Of a stretch of 64,000 bases of DNA, positions 55,401 through 64,000 are shown one piece after another. Source of the DNA: Nymphaea colorata (lineage: Eukaryota > Streptophyta > Magnoliopsida > Nymphaeales > Nymphaeaceae); assembly GCF_008831285.2 (NCBI RefSeq), contig NC_045149.1:11498417-11562416 (forward strand). The letters run 5' to 3'. The stretch's first letter is position 1. Each line of letters starts with the position of its first letter. Below the pieces are notes generated by a model. That model made no database searches and had not been told where the DNA came from. It worked only from the letters and a program-made list of their open reading frames with translations. Made by a program: the position numbers and the translations under genes.

Positions 55401-56740
55401 TTATTGTGGGATCACAAATGCTTACAGATTTCAGACACATAGAAAAGCGTTCTTCAATGAGATTCAACTTTGAACTAGTCCATGTCCACGGTCCACGACA
55501 CTCTACTTCTCTTTTTCTCTGCTAGTGGGAGAGATGCATTTAGCAGGAATAGTTGAGAATACAAATCCTTGATTTGGGTGGGGTAACTCTCTTAGTCGTC
55601 TGTTTTTCATACTGTTGCACGGACAAAATAAGCTGATGAACCAAAGTCGGGGGGATGTAGTCAACTTTCCTTCATACATGTGCCCCATTGTCGTTATATG
55701 ATTTAGACTGTCATTTCATGTCAGATTCATTTAAATTGTATATCCAAAGTTTCAGACAGATTTATCTATTAAAGGTCCATGCGGTAGGTTTCTGCGTTGT
55801 TAGTGGTATTTGAATCAGATTTTGGATTTATCAATAATAATTGACTGCTTTATCGCTAGGCAATGCCACTTTTTTGTGTTTGTTATTTCAAATGATTAAT
55901 ATATGAAAAAACTATCGATATTTAATACCTAAGGGATTGTTCAATGTGATTATAAGAGACTGGCGTTTGTGCTGCATGTTCGGCCCCGAACATGAAAAAA
56001 AAATTTCTAAACCTAAATAATCGTACTTCTACCTAAATGCTGTTGAGCAGATTTCAAGGCATGTTTGGTGCTGTTACATAAATTCGCAAGGCATTTTCTC
56101 CCAAAGCATTTCCCGCTTCTGAAAGTAAATGATCCACTTGTTTTGCCCTCGTGGAGAAATCCATCGGTTATGTTCATACCTGCATTGGTGAAAGCGCAAT
56201 AAGGAGTTTGAAGATTGTTAAAAATGCATTTTCCGCTTTTAAATTGAATGATCAACCTGCTCGACTTTGGTGGATAGGTTGACATGCATTAGTGAAGAAG
56301 TTGGCAAGTTGGTTCATCAAGTTACTACATAAAATGACAAAATTTCATGAAGTAGGAAAGCATAGGTTGCTGCAACTCATGTTAATGAAATGAACATAAA
56401 ACAAAAGAGTCATTTGCAAGTCATGAGTGCACATTCATGTCTTGGTGCTTTTGTTAAAAAATCATGCACAATTTATATATTTCAGGTTCAAAAGGTGATT
56501 TTCAAGGTTTCATGGTTTAAAATCTGATAGGAAATATACCAGTTGACCAATTTGACTAACACAAAGATAAAGAGAAAATGTGTCAACTATGGAGCACCAA
56601 AAATTAGTCCAGCCATTGGTCATATAATTTAAATCATTATGGTACATTAAATCGGTTACCAATCATTTTATTTTCCTTACATGATTATTGAAAAATTATT
56701 ACGTACATTAAATCTTCTTTCTAGGTTTTATTACATTGAT
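55401..56740. other. Gap between KEA and element D
   Basis: No gene is recognised. An imperfect repeated block (GCATTTCCCGCTTCTGAAAG at 56106 and GCATTTTCCGCTTTTAAATT at 56226, each followed by AATGATC) suggests a worn repeat or transposon fragment. Confidence 0.55.
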
Positions 56741-56745
56741 AAATT

Positions 56746-57190
56746 TGTAAACTCTACCACAGTCACAATGATAATGTTCTCACACTTAAATATATTGAGG
56801 ACAACAAATCTAAATTAAAAGCAAAATATTATTCCCATGAAATAGTCATACAAGCTTAGCTTCAAAAGCCATATCATTATCTTAGACTGATATAATATTT
56901 ATAGAGGGAAAGAGACAAGTGATATAAAAGCTAGCTCTTGGAACTCAGGAAACTAGCTGTTAAAGCTCTCAACAGCTAGAAAACTAGCTTTTGGAGCTCC
57001 CAACAATTAGAAACACAAAAAAAGATAAAAACAAAAAAGTAAAAATATTACAAAAACAAATCATACTGCCGCCATGCATACACTTATATATGCATAAATA
57101 TATACATATTTTTATAACCACTAAAATATAGTGATGTATGTTGAAACATATACATATGAATATATAAGTGTACTTACATATAAACTAGCA
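56746..57190 (-). repeat. Element D 3' LTR (left copy)
   Basis: TGTAAACTCTACCAC to AAACTAGCA. Shares blocks such as AATATTTATAGAGGGAAAGA with 61485-61910. Confidence 0.85.
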
Positions 57191-57285
57191 CTCCTTCGAA
57201 CTTAAAGTGATATCACTGAAAGTTTGCCAAGAAGCAAATGAAATCTATTTGATGACAATGTTTTGGTGAAAAAGTCAAATTTTAA

Positions 57286-59620
57286 TCATCTAAGTACACG
57301 AAGGACAACTTGTATATATTCTTCTCGAATAAAGTGATGGTCTATCTCAATGTGCTTTGTCCTTTCATGAAATGTATGATTACTAGCAATATAAATTATA
57401 TTTTTGTTGTCATAATATAATCTAGTGGCTTCTTCAATGTGAATCTTCATATCTTTTAAAAAACTCTTCAGCCACATAATCTCCATACTTGTAATAGCCA
57501 TAGTAGGATATTTTGTTTCAGTAGAGGATAGTGAGACTTTATTCTTTTTCTTGTATCACCAAAAGATCATTTATTTAGTTAAAAACATGCAAAAACCAGT
57601 GGTGGAGTGTCAATTATTTAGGTCTTCGCCTCAATCAATATCTGTATGTGCAACCATATTATGTGAGGAAGAAAATGATAAAAATAACACTTTTTTGTGG
57701 TATTTTTGATATATCTAGTGATCTTCACAACTATTCTCGTATGTATAGATGTTGATGCATGTTGAAAGCAACGTGAACATCATGAGCTATGTCAGGCATA
57801 GTAATAGTAAGATAGGTCAAGGCTCCAATCAACTGCCGGTATGAGGTAGAGTTCTCCAATGGTTAACCATCACATGTTTTTCTCTTACTCCCTAGAGCTT
57901 CACGTGCCTCAACAACTTTATTATCTATTAGTCCAGACTTGTCTATCAAATTATTTGCAAATTTGACATGTGAAAGTAAATAACCTTTTTTGCTATATGC
58001 AACTTCAATAACCAAAAAGTAAGTAAGAAACCCCAAGTCAGTAATTTCAAACTCATTTTTCAAAAATATTTGACATGCTTATTGCCATGATCATCACTTC
58101 CAATAATAATCATATCATCGACATATAATAGTAAAATAATACACTAGCAATAGTATTTTTAACAAACATAGCTATATCAAAATAATAAGATCTAAACCCT
58201 TGATCAAGCATTACCTTACTGAATCTATCATACCCCGCCTTAAGATCTTGTTTTACTTAAGATGTAAGATCATACTTTTAGGTGTTTGATAACCCGTTAG
58301 AGCATCCATGTAGACTTCCTCAGTGAGATTACCATTAGGAAATGCATTCTTGACTTTCATTTGAAAAATGACCCAATTTTTAATGGATGCATCTGCATCT
58401 AATGTTCTATAAAAGGTCACCATAGCAACAAGTGTAAAAGTTTCCTCATAGTTTATACCAGACTCTTGGGTATACCATTTAACCACCAATCTAGTTTTAT
58501 ATCTTTGAAGCGATTCATCACTTCTGATTTTGACTTTATAGACCCATCTGCAACCTATAGTCTTTTTTTCTATAGGCAAACCCATTATTACCTAGGTCCT
58601 ACATTTTTCAAGGGCATGGTTAACTTTGAGCTTCTGCAAATGAAGTAGGTTCTTCATAAGAATGAATATCTAAGAGACAGATCCTATACGTAGGAGAAAA
58701 AGATTCATAGGAGACAATTTTTTGTGGTTATCTTATAGTTCTATCATATCTTTGAAGAGTATGTTGCATTTCTTTATCATTTGCCTTGTTTGATTTCTTC
58801 TTCTACAAGCAAGAATTTCCCTAGCTGGCTCATTTTTAAATAGAACATTTTCTTGTTTCATGCAATACTATTTTCATTGTTAAAGCATTTTTCATCATCA
58901 TGACTACCTTTAGAACATTCATCATCAATTAGCTCAAAAAGAAAAGTATAATAATCACACTTCGATTTATTTTTCTGAATATCCCTTTCAACTAAAAAAA
59001 AAAACCAACATTTCTTCTTACATATATTTTTATCTCTTTCAAGATCATAACACCTATACTCTTTTTTAGTTTCAAAATACCCAATAAAACACATTTAATT
59101 GCTTTGGATAAAAGTTTATCACTTTTATACCTCAAATTAAAATATTTACATCTAAAAAGTTTTAGCCGATTATATTTAGGTTCTAAATGATCAAGCTTTT
59201 GAAAAGGAGAAATATCATTCAAAGCTCTAGAAGACATTCTATTTATTAAATATACGGAAGTAAGACCTTCTTCAGCCCAAAAATTTTTAAGAACACTTTT
59301 AGAAGTTAGAAGTGCTCTTGTAGTTTCAATTATATGTCAATGTTGTCTTTTAGCAGTTCATTGTGTCGAAGGATGTCACAAGATGATTTTTGGTGAACAA
59401 TACCCTTTCCTTCAAAAAACACATGAAATCATTTGAAAGATATTCTATTCCATACTAACTCAAGATTTTATATTACCATCAAATTGAGTCTTGATGATAT
59501 TCTAAAAACTCCTAAAGTGAAGGAAAAATTCATATTTATGTTTCAAAAAGTGGATCCAAGTAAATCTGGAGAAATCATCTATGAATATCGCATAAAAAGA
59601 CAACTCCCCGTTTGACATAG
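57286..59620 (-). pseudogene. Element D pol remnants (integrase, RT, RNase H)
   Basis: RNase H at about 57501-57286 ([15 protein letters not shown]). RT at 58585-58253 (GCRWVYKVKIRSDESLQRYK, VKNAFPNGNLTEEVYM), with the catalytic YVDD preserved at 58114-58125 in a broken frame. Pol linker and integrase C-terminal words at about 59237-58860 (CVLLGILKLKKSIG). Numerous stops and frameshifts. Confidence 0.8.
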
Positions 59621-60299
59621 CAAGAGCAGGTCTCCTGCACCAATTCAAAAGGAGTTTGTGTAACAAATGTTCTTTGGTTGAAGGGTAAAGAGCTCATTTT
59701 TGCTTTGCTACAATTTTATACGTGATATTTTTTATACATGTCTTTCAAAAAAAGATATATGATATTTTTCCAAAGCTTTAATGCCCCAATCTTTGATGTC
59801 AAAGATTTATATTGGTTTTCTTAACTAGATTACAAAATGGTCTGGATAAATTCAAATAATCCACGTAATATAGATCTTCCCTTCTAATACCTTTCCAATT
59901 GTCTTTTTGAAAACTTAGTCCTTTATAAAACATTCAGTTTGTGAGAAAGTATTGTCACAACCATGATCAACTATTTGAGATATAAACAAGAATTATGATT
60001 TAATTTGGTACTTTTGATATTTTTAACATTTTGAATGAAATTTTTGATCAATATTTTCAATAAATTCAATAGAATGAGGTTTTTTATCGGCCGTTTTTAC
60101 AAAAGAACTAGAATGATCATTGGTGCAATTAGTAATAAGGGGTCATGTAAAAGGATGCTCCCTTCAAGCTTCCAAGAATACTTAATTGAGGATCTGGATG
60201 CAATCATGGCTGCTGATATTGGTTCTTTTCCCTCTTTTTAAGAGAGGTTGAAGTGCATCCAAATAGTTCCAATAGTTTCGTCTCTCTTCTTTATTTTTG

Positions 60300-61100
60300 G
60301 ATACTTAGGTTTTATGTGTCATTTCTTTTGGCAATAGAAGCAAATAATGTTCTTAGTTCCTTCATCATTTGTCTTTAAAGTTTGGTGGTCGATATGGTCT
60401 ATTATGAGATCCTGGACATGAAGTTGCAAGAGCACTATCATTCTTTTCTTTAAAAAAGTTCAAATGGTTTTCCTCCATTTGCAATTCAACAATGTTTTCA
60501 TTCGTAGAAGGAAGTTTAGATTGATGAAGTACGGAAGTGTTTACACCATCAAATCTTGATCTTAATCCAACAACAAATTTATAAAACTTTTCCTTTTGAA
60601 TTTGCTTCTCTTTTAGGACCACATCACGTGGATCCATCCAATTTGGTTCAAACATAGCCATCTCATCAAACAATTGATCCATCTCACAACATGCTCGTTA
60701 ATAGTTTTATTTACTTGTTGGAGATTAGTAATCTTAATTCAGATACTGCACATATAGGCGACATCCTTCATTGTGCGAGTCTTTATTAAAAAGTTCCCAT
60801 GCTTCATGAGCATAGTTGCGTTAGAAATTTGTCTTCTATTTGCATTATCCATACAAGTAAGGATCCAAGTATTAACTTTGTATGGCCAATACTCCATTCA
60901 CCCCATTTCTTTTCATAATCAGCTACAACTTCTTTTTTCACTGCATTCTCATTCTTTAGCTTGACTGTCAACCACTTTAGTCAATATTCAAGTAATCCTC
61001 AAAGCCCCTTACTTCTAATAAAATGCTCAATAGATCTAGTCCATTGAGCATAATTAGTAGAAGTAAGTTTGGGCAGGGAATTGTTGAGACTTTTTCATCC
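60300..61100 (-). pseudogene. Element D gag remnant
   Basis: Minus-strand frame 60682-60365 has a UBN2-type gag segment (KFYKFVVGLRSRFDGV). A worn CCHC knuckle (ICFYC) follows near 60340, and N-terminal gag words lie toward 61080. Confidence 0.7.
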
Positions 61101-61484
61101 ATAATGGCCACAAAAAAAAAAAAAAAGAATTGGTGCAAATTCAGCCACAAAGATTAATCAAGATAACTGTAATCCAATGGCCAATATAAATCCCATAACT
61201 CCTTATAATATAATCATTGAACACTTGGTGGAAAGAAGCATAAGATGATCAATTTCTTCAATAAACACTTGATTGTATTGCTATTATCATATGAACAGCC
61301 ACTAACAACCGAGAGAAAACTTTCACTGAAAAAAAAAACAACAGTTGATCTTCAAGTAGTAAATTCACTTAAACAATTGGTGATGAAGAACTTCAAGTAA
61401 GTTTGAAGACACATCTCCAAGACGTATACAGCTTGGAGAAATAAGAGAGAATCATATCGAACAAAGTCCCAATCTCTGTTACCA

Positions 61485-61910
61485 TGTAAACTCTACCACA
61501 ATCACAAAGATAATCTTCACACACTCAAATATATTGAGGACAGCAAATCTGAATGAAAAAACTGAACATTATTCAAATAAAACAATCATGCAAAACTGAC
61601 TTCAAAAACCATAGCATTATCTTAGAATGGTACAATATTTATAGAGGGAAAGAGACAATAGAGAGAGAAGCTAGCTGTTGGTTTGACTTCCAACAGCTAG
61701 AATCCTAGCCATTGGAACTCCCAATAGTTAGAAACACAAAAAAAGATAAAAACAAAAATTAGAAATATTACAAAAACAAAACATACTGTAGTCCTATGTA
61801 CACTTATATATGCATACATACATATATTCATACAGCCACTTAGATATAGTAATGGATGTTGAGGCATATATACATACAAATATATAAGTATACTTACATA
61901 TAAAATAACA
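61485..61910 (-). repeat. Element D 5' LTR (right copy)
   Basis: TGTAAACTCTACCAC to AAAATAACA, followed by AAATT. Partner of 56746-57190. Confidence 0.85.
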
Positions 61911-62419
61911 AAATTTCCATCATTATTTCATATTGGTAAATTGTTGCACTTTTTTTGGGTAAGATGTTGCAACAGTACTTTTATACGGTGATCCTGCAAT
62001 GTTAGTCACTGGTCTTCAATTGCTACATGCATCTCATAGATTGTTGTGGACATTTTGTTGGCAAACTATAAATTGCTTCAATTTTTGTATGCATACATCC
62101 TTAGGTTGGTTCATACGATAATTGCTTATTTACAATGATAACATATCATTAAGCAATGGCATAGAATTTCCTTGCAGCAAAAAAAATCAAATCTTTATAT
62201 GTTGGAAGTTTCAATAACAAAGAGAACATCAACATAAAACATTACACAGGAAGGCAGATCTCTACACGTGAAAATGTTCACGTCAACAATATGAACGATG
62301 TACCTCAAAGTTACCTTATTCCAATGATAATAAAGGTGAAGAAGATAATGTTTTTGCCTCATTGCAAGAGAGATAGAAGTGCACACAACTATAGATATTG
62401 TTGACTCTTGTATTTCAAG

Positions 62420-63640
62420 AGAAGGAATGCAATCCGAAAATGAGGCAAAAGCATGAAAGTTTACAATGTGTATGCTCTATAGATATGGTTTTGTTGTTAG
62501 AGATTCTGCTTAGGATAAAAATGTATATGGTGTCATCATAAAGATTCATTTCAAGAAAGGTTAGAAAAAACCAAGTGGAAATCCAAGTTTATGTAAACAA
62601 TATTCATACTGAGGTTGTCAAGAGAGAATGGTAATAGCAAGGCATCTGGATGGAAAATTTTGTGTAAGTACGTTTTTTATATTATCATAATTATGTTTTG
62701 ACACTTCCAACTATGCAAATCATTCATGTGGCCACATCCTAAGGTGACATTAAATGTTATACATGAAAGAGTTACAATTGCTTTGTACATGTATATGATG
62801 TTCACACAAATGTGCTATTCACAACTATATATTATAGAAATCACTTGAAGAAAAAGAGGACAAAGATCACCAAAAATAGTGAAATATATGCGTTGGTTGA
62901 ATACTTGCCAAAAAAAATTAAGCAAGGTCCTTAGTTTCCATAGTACAATGTGATTAGATGATGGACATGCTAGACATATTTTTTGGGTAAGCCTGGGGTT
63001 AAGAGTAGATATCCTTGTTTTTGAAACCACAATGGAAATCAATACTAATATGAAGCCATTTGTGTAGTTTGTATGCAAGAACCCTGACTCATAGAGATGC
63101 ATTTTGGTGGCATATTTTTGTTTGACATGACTATTGATACTTCCAGATTATTTAAAGTCCTTATAAAAGAAATGAATGACAGATACCCTATAGTTGTACT
63201 TATAAATGGTGATAATGCAATAGCAATTACAGTGATTCATGTATAGACAAATGACATCATCATTTTTATTTATGACATGTTCTCCAAAGTACAACAAAGA
63301 ACATAAGTCAATATTTAATCAAAAAATAAGCTTCAAAGAATGTTTTAGAAGGTGCATACTTCAGTGTAAAAACTATGACACTTTCCAATCTCCATGGGAA
63401 CAAATGGTCCGTGTGCATAGCCTCAAAAAGAATATATGATTTCAAATGTTATACAAAGTTAAAGAAAAGTAGACATTGCAATATGGAACACTCATTTTTG
63501 TGCAAATATAATACACGTACAAATAGCTGAGTGTATGCAAAGCTGTTTATTGTTATTGAACAATCTTCATATGAAACATTTATCTTCAAGAAGATTTGAG
63601 AGGATTCAGCATGTACCCCATAACCTTAGGCATGAAAAAT
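62420..63640 (+). pseudogene. FAR1/FHY3-like MULE transposase relic
   Basis: Broken + strand frames line up in the right order with FAR1/MuDR-type proteins. An N-terminal FAR1 zinc-domain reading lies at about 62421-62510 (GMQSENEAKA, then YRYGFVVRDS). A pre-transposase part lies at about 62975-63040 (IFWVS, then RVDILVFETTM, like the family's FxxDxxFDTTY region). A MULE part lies at 63128-63246 (LFKVLIKEMNDRYPIVVLIN then GDNAIA). A later Trp motif lies at about 63383-63437 (SPWEQMVRVHSL). Several stops and frame changes make it non-functional. It could come from a Mutator-like transposon or from a domesticated FAR1-related gene copy. Confidence 0.65.
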
Positions 63641-64000
63641 TGATACAAGCTATTGATCTCTATGCCTTGATTGCATTAAATGGTTTACGAAAAAAGCCAT
63701 CTAGGCCATAAATCTTAACATACAAGTAAACATGCAGGTGACCCACATGCACAAGTATCACATGGCATGGGAGGAGAAGAGCTTTCTAAAATTCAGAAGA
63801 CATACATTACATAGAATTTTCCAATGGAGTGGTAAAATGGATTTGCAAAAAATATGAATTCAAAGGTATGTTGTCTTGGTGTGCATCAATGACAATTGAT
63901 CATTTAAAACATGTATTACATGAAGATGGATGAAACAAACAAAGATAGAAATGTTGATTACAATTTAAGTAAGTTCTTGTTACCAACATTTGTATGAATT
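63641..64000. other. Right end of window, nothing recognised
   Basis: AT-rich sequence. It may continue the FAR1/MULE relic, but I see no convincing motif. Confidence 0.4.

Larger units (their letters stand above)
56746..61910 (-). mobile_element. Copia element D, complete outline, strongly decayed
   Basis: LTRs at 56746-57190 and 61485-61910, with a perfect duplication AAATT (56741-56745 and 61911-61915). The minus strand has a worn primer site (TGGTAACAGAGAT) inside the right LTR and a purine-rich stretch next to the left one. Order on the minus strand: gag, worn zinc knuckle, integrase, RT, RNase H. The LTRs are clearly more divergent than those of A or C, so this is the oldest of the elements that keep both LTRs and a target duplication. 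Confidence 0.9.

Noticed and set aside
1-64000. CRISPR arrays, tRNA/rRNA genes, bacterial operons or viral genomes
   Set aside because: None seen. All repeats are microsatellites, LTRs or DNA-element ends, and coding signal outside KEA is from retrotransposons or a transposase relic.

Overview
This window is nuclear DNA from a flowering plant. It holds one large split gene whose long introns are filled with plant transposable elements. The gene product, the GT-AG introns, the Ty1/copia elements primed by initiator-Met tRNA, the hAT-type MITEs and a FAR1/MuDR-type transposase relic all point to an angiosperm. Species cannot be read from the sequence. Introns of up to 9.6 kb suggest a lineage that tolerates long, repeat-filled introns.

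The gene runs on the + strand from 1772 to 55062 in 20 exons. It encodes a chloroplast K+ efflux antiporter of the KEA1/KEA2 type, about 1352 residues as I join it. All exon joins keep frame and all introns have GT and AG borders. Exon 1 (about 2.05 kb) encodes the transit region and the long soluble coiled-coil part. Exons 2 to 13 encode the CPA2/KefC-type membrane antiporter. Exons 14 to 19 encode the RCK/TrkA-N domain, and exon 20 the conserved tail.

Intron 3 (4904-14482) holds a nest: an old, internally deleted copia element (B, 5783-13357) containing a very young, apparently intact copia element (A, 7466-12925, duplicated target GATAA). Intron 9 holds a probable gypsy LTR with an ACGATAC-rich DNA element inside it. 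Intron 11 holds two adjacent MITEs with 8-bp target duplications. Intron 15 holds a sense-oriented decayed copia element (C, duplication AGAAC) inside an older antisense copia relic (F). Intron 18 holds an element with 13-bp terminal inverted repeats. Intron 19 holds two opposed copia relics and another MITE.

Downstream of the gene lie a decayed antisense copia element (D, 56746-61910, duplication AAATT) and a broken FAR1/MuDR-like transposase (about 62420-63640). I found no tRNA, rRNA, CRISPR or prokaryote-type system, and no clear new biological system. The most unusual material is the nested-insertion history of this gene and three related hAT-type MITE copies in its introns.
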